DNA of 64,000 nucleotides, taken from Marinimicrobium hydrolyticum (lineage in GTDB: Bacteria > Pseudomonadota > Gammaproteobacteria > Pseudomonadales > Cellvibrionaceae). A program made the translations under genes and the position numbers. Below the pieces are notes generated by a model. That model did no database searches. It was not told the origin of the DNA and saw only the letters and a program-made list of their open reading frames with translations. Each line of letters starts with the position of its first letter. Position 1 is the first letter of the stretch. Of the stretch, positions 52,544 through 61,894 are shown in pieces. The DNA lies in NCBI RefSeq assembly GCF_030848505.1, contig NZ_JAVDDU010000010.1, forward strand, positions 62,001 to 126,000. Reading direction: 5' to 3'.

Positions 52544-53680
52544 TTAATCGAAACGCATATCTGGAGGGACTTTAACATTGCGCGGGTACGCCGGGCGCTC
52601 ACCCTGCCCCCGACGATAGCTGCGCAACTGGAATACGTAGGCGAGCACCTGAGCCACGGCCATGTACAAGCCAGAGGGAATCTCCTGCTCCACTTCCGTG
52701 GTGTAGTACACCGCCCGCGCCAATACCGGAGATTCAATGATCTCGATATTGTGTGCCTTGGCGATCTCGCGGATCTTCATGGCGGTGTGATCGCCACCTT
52801 TGGCCAACAGAATGGGCGTCCCCATGGTGTCCGGGTCGTAGCTCAAAGCCACCGCATAGTGGGTCGGGTTGGTAATCACCACATCCGCCTTGGGCACATC
52901 GGCCATCATGCGGCGCTGAGCCATCTCCCGTTGTAACTGACGGATACGACTTTTCACCTCAGGCTTACCTTCGGTGTCCTTCATCTCGTCTTTAACGTCT
53001 TGGCGGGACATCTTCAGTTTTTTGGCGTGCTCCGAAATTTGAATAGGAATATCGATCATGGCGATAAAAATCGTCACCGCCGCCATAGCGATGGCCCCGT
53101 AGGCACCTAGTTTCAGTGCGTAGATCACGCCAGCGGTGGTTTCCATATCGGACAGGCGAAGTATTTCCTGACGCTGAATCGCCAACACCACAAGCGCCGC
53201 ACCCAAAATCAATAACACTTTGCCGATGGACTTGCCCAACTCCATAAGTGATTTTTTGGAAAACATGCGCTTGAGCCCCGCGATGGGATTCAAACGGCTC
53301 GCTTTTGGCGCCATGGCTTTGGCGCTCAAGAGCCACCCGCCGAGCGATATAGGCCCGATGATCGAGGCCACCAAAAGCACGCCGAACAGTGGCAACATGC
53401 TCAGCAAGCCGTGGTAGCCGGAAGCCACCAAATGCTCGACCATAGACGAGGTGTTAAAAACCACATCCCGGCTAAGATCAAAGTTATGCCGGCCAATCGC
53501 CAATAACTGGCCACTCATGTAGGTGCCAAAAAAGTAGAGGGAGAAAGTCCCCAGAATCAAGATGGCACTGGTGGTCAGTTCCCGGGATCGGGGAATTTGG
53601 CCGTCGTCACGCGCCTTTTCTTTTTTTCGGGGCGTCGCCTCTTCCGTTTTTTCCTGGCCGTTTTCGTTCTCTTCAGCCAT
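52544..53680 (-). CDS. flhB: Flagellar export switch protein FlhB
   Basis: This 378-residue membrane protein switches export from rod/hook to filament substrates by cleaving itself. The charged opening EKTEEATPRKKEKARDDGQI, the four membrane segments and the cleavage site in DVVITNPTHYAVAL are present. Residues VARAVYYTTEVEQEIPSGLY, with a leading LARA in this protein, follow. Its start overlaps the fliR stop by one base. Confidence 0.97.
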   Translation of the reverse strand: MAEENENGQEKTEEATPRKKEKARDDGQIPRSRELTTSAILILGTFSLYFFGTYMSGQLLAIGRHNFDLSRDVVFNTSSMVEHLVASGYHGLLSMLPLFGVLLVASIIGPISLGGWLLSAKAMAPKASRLNPIAGLKRMFSKKSLMELGKSIGKVLLILGAALVVLAIQRQEILRLSDMETTAGVIYALKLGAYGAIAMAAVTIFIAMIDIPIQISEHAKKLKMSRQDVKDEMKDTEGKPEVKSRIRQLQREMAQRRMMADVPKADVVITNPTHYAVALSYDPDTMGTPILLAKGGDHTAMKIREIAKAHNIEIIESPVLARAVYYTTEVEQEIPSGLYMAVAQVLAYVFQLRSYRRGQGERPAYPRNVKVPPDMRFD

Positions 53681-54465
53681 TAGGGCAGCCTCAGGATCTC
53701 ACGTGCGGTGGTAAAGCCCTCTTGCATGACCAGTTCAAAACTGGACAAAAATACCGACAGGCTCACCCACATCACAAAAATGCCAAAAATCAGGGTTAAT
53801 GGAAAACCCACCGTAAACACGTTCATCTGCGGTGCGGATCGGTTCATGGCTCCAAACGCCATATTGACCACCAGCACGGCCGTAAAAATCGGTAGCGCTA
53901 TCGCTAAGGCGGCGCGGAACATCCAAGAACCCAAATGCGCGATGTGAACAAAACTGTCAAAACCCAACCCGGGACCGCCAATGGGAAAAGTGCCGAAGCT
54001 CTGCATCAGAAAATCAATCACCATTAGATGACCGTTGACGCTTAAGAACAGCAGTGTCGCCAGCAACAGGTAGAACTGGGACAGAATCGTCACATTGACC
54101 CCGGTTGCAGGGTCGTTCATGGCCGCAAAACCGAGGCCCATTTTCATGGCGACAAACTGCCCCGCCAGTACAAACACATGCATCACCACCTGGAAGATAA
54201 AACCAATGGCGATACCAATCAGCAGCTCCCGGACAATCATTGACATGGCTTCGACCGAGATCAACAGAACATCCGGCGGTGGCGGCAGCAGTGGTGCCAC
54301 CAACAAGGTGGTGAAGAAAGCCAGGACCACGCGCGTACGGGCGGGAATGGTTTGCGCACCGATCACCGGCATGGCCAGAAACAATCCACTGATGCGCAGC
54401 ATGGGCCAAATGTATTGACCAATGAACTGCATCAGTTGCTGTTCACTCACCACCAGTTCTTGCAT
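53680..54465 (-). CDS. fliR: Flagellar export protein FliR
   Basis: This 261-residue protein with about six membrane segments is part of the FliPQR export gate. ISGLFLAMPVIGAQTIPARTR is the conserved opening stretch, split here after LAMPVIGAQ. GFAAMNDPATGVNVTILSQF and VNMAFGAMNRSAPQMNVFTV are diagnostic. It lies 14 bp after fliQ and overlaps flhB. Confidence 0.96.
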   Translation of the reverse strand: MQELVVSEQQLMQFIGQYIWPMLRISGLFLAMPVIGAQTIPARTRVVLAFFTTLLVAPLLPPPPDVLLISVEAMSMIVRELLIGIAIGFIFQVVMHVFVLAGQFVAMKMGLGFAAMNDPATGVNVTILSQFYLLLATLLFLSVNGHLMVIDFLMQSFGTFPIGGPGLGFDSFVHIAHLGSWMFRAALAIALPIFTAVLVVNMAFGAMNRSAPQMNVFTVGFPLTLIFGIFVMWVSLSVFLSSFELVMQEGFTTAREILRLP

Positions 54466-54479
54466 GCCGAAGCTCCGCC

Positions 54480-54749
54480 CTACCCGATTAGGTAGGGCAC
54501 GTTGGTGTACAAGCGGTCAAACAGATCCATGAATTCTCGCAACAACCAGGGGCCAGCCACCATGATGCTGGCCAGAGTTACCAGCAATCGAGGCAGAAAA
54601 CTCAAAGTCTGTTCGTTAATTTGGGTGGCGGCCTGAAACATACTCACAATCAAACCAACCACCAGGCCGGGACCAACAATTACCATCAGCATTAATACAG
54701 TAAGCATCAATGCGTCAGCGAAGATATCCATGATGAGTTCGGGGGTCAT
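54480..54749 (-). CDS. fliQ: Flagellar export protein FliQ
   Basis: This 89-residue protein has two membrane hairpin helices: LMLTVLMLMVIVGPGLVVGL and the second after QINEQTLSFLPRL, with VTLASIMVAGPWLLREF. Four copies wrap the FliPR core of the export gate. Length and sequence are standard. It lies between fliP and fliR. Confidence 0.96.
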   Translation of the reverse strand: MTPELIMDIFADALMLTVLMLMVIVGPGLVVGLIVSMFQAATQINEQTLSFLPRLLVTLASIMVAGPWLLREFMDLFDRLYTNVPYLIG

Positions 54750-54761
54750 AGTGTGCCTCCG

Positions 54762-55607
54762 CTAAACGCCGAAACTGGCTGCTAGGGTGCCGATAATCAT
54801 GGCCCACCCATCCACCAAAACAAACAACATGATCTTAAACGGCAGGGAGATGATCAGTGGCGAGAGCATCATCATACCCATGGCCATCAGAACACTGGCG
54901 ACCACAATATCGATGACCAAAAAAGGAATAAAAATCAGAAAGCCAATTTGAAACGCGGTTTTCAGCTCACTGGTTACAAAGGCAGGCACCAAGATACTAA
55001 AGGGGATATCTTCAGGCCCATTAAGTACTGGGTTGCCGGCGATCCCCACAAACAGGGCGATGTCCGATTCCCGAGTTTGGCTCAGCATAAAGTTGTGAAA
55101 CGGCTCTGCGGTTTGGGCCAGCGCCTCTTGCGCCGTGATTTGTTCATTGATGTAGGGTTGCAGGGCATTTTCATTTACGGTTGTGATCACCGGCTGCATA
55201 ATGAACAGTGTCAAAAACAGGGACAATCCGATCAAAATCTGATTCGAGGGCGACTGCTGCAGGCCCAACGCCTGACGCAGTATCGCGAACACGATAATGA
55301 TTCGGGTAAACGAGGTCATCATCAACAACAGCGCCGGCAAAAACGTCAGCGCCGTCATGATGGCCAAAATCTGCAGCGTCACGGTGTATTGCTGCGTGCC
55401 GTCTGGCTCGGTGGTTACCGTCAACGCAGGCAAACCGGGAATCGCGGGTAAGCCGGTGGCATTCACTTGCGTGGCGAGTGCGCCCGGCTCGGCATCTTCC
55501 TGTGCCCAAGTGGGCGCGTTGACCAGACTTAACACCAGCAGCAGACCCAGGCATATCAACCAGCGTGGGGCGACGCTTTGGGGAAATTTATTTATGATAA
55601 AATTCAC
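54762..55607 (-). CDS. fliP: Flagellar export protein FliP
   Basis: This 281-residue export gate core subunit has a cleavable N-terminal signal ([20 protein letters not shown]). Four membrane segments follow, with [38 protein letters not shown] and the conserved ending [21 protein letters not shown] periplasmic region between the middle segments holds the [18 protein letters not shown] motif. It starts 6 bp past the fliO end region. Confidence 0.97.
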   Translation of the reverse strand: MNFIINKFPQSVAPRWLICLGLLLVLSLVNAPTWAQEDAEPGALATQVNATGLPAIPGLPALTVTTEPDGTQQYTVTLQILAIMTALTFLPALLLMMTSFTRIIIVFAILRQALGLQQSPSNQILIGLSLFLTLFIMQPVITTVNENALQPYINEQITAQEALAQTAEPFHNFMLSQTRESDIALFVGIAGNPVLNGPEDIPFSILVPAFVTSELKTAFQIGFLIFIPFLVIDIVVASVLMAMGMMMLSPLIISLPFKIMLFVLVDGWAMIIGTLAASFGV

Positions 55608-55613
55608 TGGAAA

Positions 55614-56060
55614 CTACCTATCCCCGCCGTCTTTTTTCTGCAGCACGGCCATCAACTTACGACTGAAATCTGACGGGGGCGCTGCCTGACCTGGGTCGAT
55701 AACCGGCTCTTCAAACACATGCAGTGTGTTGATTTCCCGAGCCGTGACGCCCAAAAGAATTTGCTGGCCGCCCACATCCACCACCACCAGTCGCTCACGC
55801 GTGCCGAGGGCCATGGCGGCGACTATTTTTATGGCTTTTTGATGACTGAACATACTGCTTTGACCGAAGCGCCGCAGTAACCACGCCAGGCCCAGAATCA
55901 GCCCAACAATCAGCAATAAGCCCAAGGTCATATTGAGTAAGTGGGCACTGGTGCCTACTACAGGGGTGTCAGGTTTTGCGCTCTCGGCGTTCGCCCACAA
56001 GGGAAAGGCGAGTGCAATGAGGGTTAGCAGATGCAAGCGGCCGCGCAGGAAGTGTGGCAT
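55614..56060 (-). CDS. fliO: Flagellar export accessory protein FliO
   Basis: This 148-residue protein helps assemble FliP. It has a signal-like N-terminus (LLTLIALAFPLWANAES), one membrane segment (MTLGLLLIVGLILGLAWLLRRF) and a small beta-rich cytoplasmic domain, IKIVAAMALGTRERLVVVDV, then LLGVTAREI. The ATG at 56058-56060 after TTGGAG is preferred to an in-frame TTG at 56072. Confidence 0.93.
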   Translation of the reverse strand: MPHFLRGRLHLLTLIALAFPLWANAESAKPDTPVVGTSAHLLNMTLGLLLIVGLILGLAWLLRRFGQSSMFSHQKAIKIVAAMALGTRERLVVVDVGGQQILLGVTAREINTLHVFEEPVIDPGQAAPPSDFSRKLMAVLQKKDGGDR

Positions 56061-56114
56061 TCCGAACTCCAAAAAAACGTATTGTACGAGCCTGCTGAGG
56101 CGCGGGCAGCGCCG

Positions 56115-56546
56115 TCAGCGAAGCTTTTTGATGCGTTCGGCGGGACTGATGACATCGGTCATACGAATACCGAATTTTTCATTCACCACAACCACTTCGC
56201 CATGGGCAATCAAAGTGCCGTTTACCAACACATCCAGCGGCTCCCCGGCCAGGCGATCCAGTTCTATAACCGAGCCCTGATTCAACTGCAACAAGTTGCG
56301 GATGGTAATGGAGGTACGCCCCACTTCCATGGAAATGGACACGGGAATATCCAGAATGACATCCAACTCAGGGTTGGTGTTGGGCCGCTCGTCATCATCC
56401 AACTCGTCCAGCGGTGCGGCGCTCACACCACCCGGAGCGTCAGACTCAGTTTCCAATTGCTCTTCCATGGCCGCCGCCCAATCGTCTGCCATATCGTCCT
56501 GATCGATAGTCCCGTCTTTATCGTTATCGTTCGCCACTTTTGCCAC
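56115..56546 (-). CDS. fliN: Flagellar switch protein FliN
   Basis: This 143-residue C-ring protein has an acidic, disordered N-terminal part (1-60) and the SpoA domain, ILDIPVSISMEVGRTSITIR, then LDVLVNGTLIAHGEVVVV and EKFGIRMTDVISP. It forms the lower C-ring and binds export ATPase complexes. Its start overlaps the end of fliM by 23 bp. Confidence 0.96.
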   Translation of the reverse strand: MAKVANDNDKDGTIDQDDMADDWAAAMEEQLETESDAPGGVSAAPLDELDDDERPNTNPELDVILDIPVSISMEVGRTSITIRNLLQLNQGSVIELDRLAGEPLDVLVNGTLIAHGEVVVVNEKFGIRMTDVISPAERIKKLR

Positions 56547-57537
56547 CCCCTTCGGTCGCCGTTATGTTGTAGGCGTTGCTGTGATCAATAAAACCCTTAA
56601 CTTTAAGGGCCAGGTTGCCCTGGTGCTGCCCCAGATGGGTACGGAACATGGGCACGCCGTTGGCGGTTACCACATGGTATTCCGGCATTTCCACGGGAAT
56701 AACATCACCCGTCTTCAAGTTCACAATGTCTCTAAGGGTGATATCTCGACGCACCACATCGCATTCCAAATCCACTTTTGCGGCCAGTACGTCTTCACGC
56801 AGCGCCCGCACCCAGCGCTCATCCACATCGTCACTGTCACTTTGCAGACCTGAGTCCAGAACTTCACGAATGGGCTCAATCATGGAATAAGGCACAGTGA
56901 TGTGCATATCACCACCACCGCCATCCAGCTCCACATGAAAGGTACTGACCACTACCACTTCACTGGGGCTGACGATGTTGGCGAGGGACGGATTCACCTC
57001 AGAGTTGACGTATTCAAACTTGATCGGTAAGACCGCTTTCCAAGCCTCTGCCAAATCGATAAACACCTGGTCCAACACCATCTGTACGACGCGCAGTTCT
57101 GTGGGCGTAAACTCTCGCCCTTCGATTTTGGCGTGACGGCCATCGCCGCCAAAAAAATTGTCCACCAGTTTGAACACCAAACGCGCATCCAGAATAATCA
57201 GAGCCGTACCGCGTAAGGGGCGAAACTTAACCATGTTGAGGCTGGTGGGCACATACAGGGTGTGCACGTATTCGCCAAACTTTTGAATCTGGATACCACC
57301 CACCGCCACATCAGCGGTACGACGCAACATGTTGAACATGCTGATGCGGGTATAGCGGGCAAAGCGCTCGTTAATCATTTCCAGAGTGGGCATGCGCCCA
57401 CGCACGATGCGATCTTGACTGGTAAGGTCATAAGCCTTGACCGAATCCGCCTCCAGGTCGTCGTCGGTATCTATATCACCTTCGTCGACGCCGTGAAGTA
57501 GCGCATCAATTTCATCTTGTGAGAGTAAGTCTTGCAC
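56524..57537 (-). CDS. fliM: Flagellar switch protein FliM
   Basis: This 337-residue rotor protein receives CheY-P at its N-terminal LLSQDEIDALLHGV peptide (4-17). The CheC-like middle domain has MLRRTADVAVGG and FEYVNSEVNPSLANIVSP. The C-terminal SpoA domain (about 255-330) has IVNLKTGDVIPVEMPEY. It reverses motor rotation. It lies between fliL and fliN. Confidence 0.97.
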   Translation of the reverse strand: MQDLLSQDEIDALLHGVDEGDIDTDDDLEADSVKAYDLTSQDRIVRGRMPTLEMINERFARYTRISMFNMLRRTADVAVGGIQIQKFGEYVHTLYVPTSLNMVKFRPLRGTALIILDARLVFKLVDNFFGGDGRHAKIEGREFTPTELRVVQMVLDQVFIDLAEAWKAVLPIKFEYVNSEVNPSLANIVSPSEVVVVSTFHVELDGGGGDMHITVPYSMIEPIREVLDSGLQSDSDDVDERWVRALREDVLAAKVDLECDVVRRDITLRDIVNLKTGDVIPVEMPEYHVVTANGVPMFRTHLGQHQGNLALKVKGFIDHSNAYNITATEGGGKSGER

Positions 57538-57555
57538 CGGCGGCTACCTTTGCGA

Positions 57556-58095
57556 TCATTGCATTACGAAACTGGTAAACAGAACCTGCTCCACGGCGGG
57601 CCTGCCAATTTCCTGTTCCAACACATTCTGCACCTGACGTAGGGCGTCTTGACGCAGAAGCTCCTTACCTTCGGGCGTTTGCAGATCTTCAAATACCTGG
57701 CCGCTAAACAGCATGACCAAATCGTTCCGAATTCTCGGCATATGGGTTTCTATGCCCCGTACTGCGGCGTCGTCCCGAAGCATCAAGGTGACCTCCACCT
57801 GCAAGAAACGCTGCCGGCCACGCACGTCGTAGTTAATGGTGAAGCGCTCGGCCAACGGGTAGTAAATCGCCCGTTGAGCAGCGGCCTCTGGACGTTGAGC
57901 CTCTCGTGCCGCCAGGGCTTCCTCGTCAAGTGTTGCGGCCAGGAAGACCCAAGCCAAGATTCCAGCCAGGGCCAGCACCAGTACAGTGGCCCCTGCCCCG
58001 ATGTAAATAAGGCGTTTTTTACGCTTAGCGGCCTGCTGCTGCGCAGCGGCCCGCTCTTCTTCGGTTAGCTCCTGGTCGTCGTCTAGGTCGGCCAT
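57556..58095 (-). CDS. fliL: Flagellar basal body-associated protein FliL
   Basis: This 179-residue protein surrounds the stator. It has a basic N-terminus (AAKRKKRLIYI), one membrane segment (GAGATVLVLALAGILAWVFL) and a periplasmic domain with NYDVRGRQRFLQVEVTLMLR and the ending EQVLFTSFVMQ. A sigma-54 promoter is 40-55 bp upstream, so fliL probably begins a transcription unit running into fliMNOPQR-flhB. Confidence 0.96.
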   Translation of the reverse strand: MADLDDDQELTEEERAAAQQQAAKRKKRLIYIGAGATVLVLALAGILAWVFLAATLDEEALAAREAQRPEAAAQRAIYYPLAERFTINYDVRGRQRFLQVEVTLMLRDDAAVRGIETHMPRIRNDLVMLFSGQVFEDLQTPEGKELLRQDALRQVQNVLEQEIGRPAVEQVLFTSFVMQ

Positions 58096-58134
58096 GTCAA
58101 AAGTCCGTCAATTTTTCTGATTAATGGGGGTTGA

Positions 58135-58150
58135 GCAATACCCGTGCCAT
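58135..58150 (-). promoter_or_regulatory. Sigma-54 promoter before fliL
   Basis: The minus strand reads TGGCACGGGTATTGCT, an exact TGGCAC-N5-TTGC match. The predicted transcript would start about 28 bp before the fliL start codon. It is 174 bp past the fliK stop, so the fliLMNOPQR-flhB unit can be made independently of fliK. Confidence 0.8.
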
Positions 58151-58267
58151 GACCGTAATATGGCGCCGGGCGATTGCGACCCAAGTGTAGGACAGATTGA
58201 CGTCAGACGCATCGAACGGCGCCTCGCCTAAGGAGAGAGAGTTAACGAAAGAAGAGGTAAAGCGCTG

Positions 58268-58299
58268 ACGTGCCCGGCCAAGGAAGGAGCCGGGCACGT
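58268..58299 (-). terminator. Hairpin after fliK
   Basis: ACGTGCCCGGC and GCCGGGCACGT form a perfect 11-bp stem with a 10-base loop. It is 25 bp past the fliK stop. No T-run follows, so it may need a factor or act only to stabilise the 3' end. Confidence 0.5.
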
Positions 58300-58323
58300 A
58301 TAAGGGTTGATGCGGAGGTATGT

Positions 58324-59646
58324 TTACACGTAGCTATCCACAAGATGCAGACTCATTGTTCTGGTCGGGGTGGGGGGCAAGTCATCGTCCGGGTTGTCGG
58401 AGTCGCCCCGCCCTCCTCTTTGGTCACCTTGGGCAAACTCTCGGCCTTCAGACTGATCGGACACATTCACATCCCCCAGATTTAGGCCCTGCTCACTGAA
58501 CATGTCTCTGAGCCGTTGAGCGCTCTGGTCCAGCGCTTCCCGCACGGCGATTTGGTTACTGGTAAAGGTCACCGTGACCTGATCGTTCTGGATCGCTACT
58601 CGAACCTGCACGGGGCCCAGATCTGGCGGGTCCAGACGCAGCTCCGCCGATTGAATGTTCTGGGAGGCTAACCACAAAACACGCTCGCCCACGGCCTGCC
58701 CCCACCGGGGCTCGCCCACCGGCACACGCACTTCTGGCTGCACTACAAAACTGCGTTCCCCCGGCTGGAGTTGTGCGCCTCTGGCACCAGGCTCTGCCCC
58801 CAGCAAAGTTTGTATCATTGGGGTGGACTCACCCCTAGGTGTTGCTCCGTCTGCCTTCACCATCGCCTGAATATCGATTTCGCCCTTGGTGGAGGCCTTC
58901 ATCACTTGGCCAAAGTCCAATTTGTCACCCAATTTGCTGACATCCAATTCGGCGTTCTCGCGGCTCATCTTAAGATCTCCGGAGTTGGGCTGCTGGGGTG
59001 TCAGCGCCGCTTTAAAGCGGGCCATAAGTTCGCTGTCCCCCGCTTGGCCTCGTTGTGTCTGGTCCGCATGCGTCCGTAAAATAGCGCCGATCTGAGCCGC
59101 CAGTCCAGGCATGTGTTCTTCCGGAACGTCCAGCCCCAGTTGAGAGAGAAGTGCGTGCAGCTGTTCTTGGCCCTCTTCGGTATCGAGTACCTCCAGCCCT
59201 TCCTCTTCTATCCACTGCAGAAGCCCTTGTAGAAGGTCCTCTAAGGAGGTGCTGTCTAAGACGACGTTCGGCAGGTCCAGCTCAACGGGGGCGGCGAGAG
59301 CAATGTCGCCGTCATACCCGTCAGGTGGTAATGTCGTATTGTTTTGACTTTCCGCTGGCTTGGGCGCCTGAACGGCGGATTTTGGGGCCTGGGCGTTAGC
59401 TGGGTGATCGCTTGAGCGAGCTGGCGCACGCGCTTGGGCTGCCTCCACAGACCGCTCTTGGCCAGCACGCGCGTCGGGCGCAGAACGGGCTTTGGAACGC
59501 GGGTTTTGCGGAGGGCTTTGCGGCTGCTCCAACAATCGGCGGAATTCCTGGTTAGCGGTGTCTCGCGCCGGTTTCAATTCGCGCGCTTCGGATGGGCCAC
59601 GCAGATTAAGCGATAACAGAGGACTGACTTCAGAAGAACTGGGCAT
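58324..59646 (-). CDS. fliK: Flagellar hook-length control protein FliK
   Basis: This secreted ruler protein of about 440 residues has a long, low-complexity N-terminal part (1-290) rich in Ala, Gln and Pro. The globular C-terminal domain (about 300-400) has SAELRLDPPDLGPVQVRVAI, then VTFTSNQIAVREALDQS and RLRDMFSEQGLNLGDVNVSD. It measures hook length and triggers the FlhB switch. The ATG at 59644-59646 after CTGGAG is preferred to the frame start at 59682. A perfect sigma-54 promoter is upstream. Confidence 0.93.
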   Translation of the reverse strand: MPSSSEVSPLLSLNLRGPSEARELKPARDTANQEFRRLLEQPQSPPQNPRSKARSAPDARAGQERSVEAAQARAPARSSDHPANAQAPKSAVQAPKPAESQNNTTLPPDGYDGDIALAAPVELDLPNVVLDSTSLEDLLQGLLQWIEEEGLEVLDTEEGQEQLHALLSQLGLDVPEEHMPGLAAQIGAILRTHADQTQRGQAGDSELMARFKAALTPQQPNSGDLKMSRENAELDVSKLGDKLDFGQVMKASTKGEIDIQAMVKADGATPRGESTPMIQTLLGAEPGARGAQLQPGERSFVVQPEVRVPVGEPRWGQAVGERVLWLASQNIQSAELRLDPPDLGPVQVRVAIQNDQVTVTFTSNQIAVREALDQSAQRLRDMFSEQGLNLGDVNVSDQSEGREFAQGDQRGGRGDSDNPDDDLPPTPTRTMSLHLVDSYV

Positions 59647-59722
59647 GAAAGTACAAACTCCAGAGTATGGGCGGCAAGCCATTGCCGCTCTTATACCAAG
59701 TACAAAGGTCTGGAGTGATTAG

Positions 59723-59739
59723 TGCAAGGAGGGTGCCAA
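59723..59739 (-). promoter_or_regulatory. Sigma-54 promoter before fliK
   Basis: The minus strand reads TTGGCACCCTCCTTGCA, a perfect match to the sigma-54 consensus. It is 77-93 bp before the fliK start and 22 bp beyond the end of the hpt gene. Confidence 0.85.
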
Positions 59740-59760
59740 TTCCCGACAAGAGCCGGACGC

Positions 59761-60105
59761 TTAGCCAGTAAAACTGCGCAGGATGCTTTTAATTTGGGAG
59801 AACTCCTGCTGGATATCCACTAAGTGGCATTCGAGGCCTTCCAACTCACCTTCCCGGCCCCGATGCTCCATATGCTCACACAGGGTCGCCAAATACTTGG
59901 CGCCTAGGTTGTGGCAACTGCCTTTGAAACTGTGCGCGGAACGCTGCAGAGCATCACTATTTTGGGTGGCCAACGCTTTTTGCAGGCTACGGATACGCTC
60001 GTCGGAATCGTTAATAAAGGTGGTAATTAAAACGGGAAACTCGTCGCCCATAATTTCCTGGAGGGTTTGCAGAACCTCGCGGTCCAGGTGATTCTCAGAG
60101 TTCAT
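59761..60105 (-). CDS. Histidine phosphotransfer protein, HptB-like
   Basis: This 114-residue single HPt domain has the phospho-histidine in QRSAHSFKGSCHNLGAKYLA near residue 57. It passes phosphate from sensor kinases to a response regulator, most likely the neighbouring regulator-phosphatase. In Pseudomonas HptB acts on HsbR to control an HsbA partner switch affecting FlgM, motility and biofilm. The same three genes lie together here inside the flagellar block. Assignment as HptB is from this context. Confidence 0.85.
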   Translation of the reverse strand: MNSENHLDREVLQTLQEIMGDEFPVLITTFINDSDERIRSLQKALATQNSDALQRSAHSFKGSCHNLGAKYLATLCEHMEHRGREGELEGLECHLVDIQQEFSQIKSILRSFTG

Positions 60106-60142
60106 AGGTGTCGCCTCTCACCAGCCAGCATCCGCTGGATCT

Positions 60143-61852
60143 TCACTCGTCATTGCGCCAGGAAAACACAGCTTCGACTTCGTTGCCCTCGCCCAGGTAG
60201 CGGACAGCATCGCACAGTTTATCGACCAGCGCGACCCCCCGGCCCCCATAACGATTGGCGCCCGGCTCTTCCCGCACCTGACTTTTAGCGCCGGTAAATC
60301 CGGGGCCACTATCCTCGACACGAATCGTCAAGGTGCCCCCCTCATCGGTGGTGCAGTGATGCAGATGCAGGCGAACAAAACCCGTACTTACTTCATTGAG
60401 CCGTTCCTGACGCTGCTGGTAGTAATTGGTAAACCCATCCTGTGTCTCCTTTAAACTGGAGTCCAGCGCCAGAATCCCGTGTTCCAGGGCATTAGAATAA
60501 AGTTCAGAAATAATGGTGTAAAGCGTGCCACTGTGGCCCCTCAAACCGGGGACTTCCACCAGGATATTTAACAGTAGCGGTAAAGGGTCAAACATTCGAA
60601 AGCTGGCGGGCTGAATGTCAAAACTCATGCCCCACTCAGCGAGCGTGGATTGGTTGCGCCGTTCGGCTTCCGCCGCCACTGCGTTGACGTGTTGGGGCTC
60701 CGCCATAAGTATTTCGATCAGGGACAGATCGTCATTCCGTTCGCCTTGGCCAATAAAATTCTGCACCCGGTCAAGAATTTCATCGTACAAACGCTCCGGA
60801 CGGGTGTTGTGATCAAAGACCGCTTGCAACCGCTCCTCGCCGAACATGTCACCTTCGGGATTGCGCGCCTCATGAATGCCGTCGGACCAGATGTACAAAC
60901 GATCTCCCAACGCCATGGGAAAGGTGATGCAATCGTCGCGAAAATCCTTGTCAGATAAGACCCCCAACGGAAGATGTCGGGACACGATCGGTTCGTAAGC
61001 GAGCGTATCGCCCCGATAGATAAAGCACTCCGGCAAACCGCCGTTCCACACCCGCATCTCCTGCTTACGGAAATTAATGTCCACCATGGTGGCGCAGCAA
61101 AAAATCCCTACGGGCAGTATGGTTTTAAGTTTGCTGTTCATTTCCCGGAGGATATCGGTCATGGCAAAACCTTTCGGTACCATGCCATAAAAGACCGACG
61201 CCAATGGCATGGCGCCCACAGCGGCCGGCAAACCGTGGCCGGTGAAGTCGCCTAAAAGCACCATCATACTGCCGGAGGGACGCATGGCGGCCAACATGAT
61301 GTCGCCGTTAAAAATGGCCAGAGAAGACAAATAGTATTTGACGTTATTGGCGTCCAGGCAGCCGCTGTGCGCGATATTGTCGAACACCTGCTTGGCGACC
61401 GTTTGCTCCTGCATAAAGTGTTCGTTATGCAGAGCAATTTGGTTGCGCTGCTCAAGCATGGTGCTGTGCAGCTCTCGCATGCGATAGAAGGACTTTATCT
61501 TGGCCTGGAGAATCACTCGGTTATAGGGCTTGGAGAGAAAATCATCACCGCCCGCGTCCAGGCATTGAACCAGCGACTCAGTATCGGTGAGGGAGGTAAG
61601 GAAAATAATGGGGACCAGCTCTTCGCCAGCTAAAGCCTTAATTTTACGCGCCGCGCCAAATCCATCCAGGCGCGGCATAAGCGCATCCAGCAAAACCAAG
61701 TCTGGCCGCTCACGGGTAAAGATATCAACCGCTTCGATGCCATCCCGAGCGCTCAGTACTCTGTGGCCCTCGCTTTCCACAATGGACGTTAATATCAAGC
61801 GATCGGTGTCGGTGTCGTCGGCCACCAATATGGTGAGCCGGTGCTTGTCCGT
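60143..61852 (-). CDS. Response regulator with PP2C phosphatase and HATPase domains, HsbR-like
   Basis: This 569-residue protein has three parts. A receiver domain (1-120) carries VADDTDTDRLILTSI and phospho-Asp in LVLLDALMPRLDG. A SpoIIE-type PP2C phosphatase (about 180-380) has GDFTGHGLPAAVGAMPLASV and IWSDGIHEARN. A C-terminal anti-sigma-type HATPase (about 430-569) has ELYSNALEHGIL and RYGGRGVALVDKLCD. The HsbR family both phosphorylates and dephosphorylates an STAS partner. The ATG at 61852 after AAGGGA is preferred over a TTG at 61879. Confidence 0.88.
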   Translation of the reverse strand, partial: TDKHRLTILVADDTDTDRLILTSIVESEGHRVLSARDGIEAVDIFTRERPDLVLLDALMPRLDGFGAARKIKALAGEELVPIIFLTSLTDTESLVQCLDAGGDDFLSKPYNRVILQAKIKSFYRMRELHSTMLEQRNQIALHNEHFMQEQTVAKQVFDNIAHSGCLDANNVKYYLSSLAIFNGDIMLAAMRPSGSMMVLLGDFTGHGLPAAVGAMPLASVFYGMVPKGFAMTDILREMNSKLKTILPVGIFCCATMVDINFRKQEMRVWNGGLPECFIYRGDTLAYEPIVSRHLPLGVLSDKDFRDDCITFPMALGDRLYIWSDGIHEARNPEGDMFGEERLQAVFDHNTRPERLYDEILDRVQNFIGQGERNDDLSLIEILMAEPQHVNAVAAEAERRNQSTLAEWGMSFDIQPASFRMFDPLPLLLNILVEVPGLRGHSGTLYTIISELYSNALEHGILALDSSLKETQDGFTNYYQQRQERLNEVSTGFVRLHLHHCTTDEGGTLTIRVEDSGPGFTGAKSQVREEPGANRYGGRGVALVDKLCDAVRYLGEGNEVEAVFSWRNDE

Positions 61853-61894
61853 CATAAACGAGATCCCTTCAGCGGTCAAATGAGGACAGCAACA

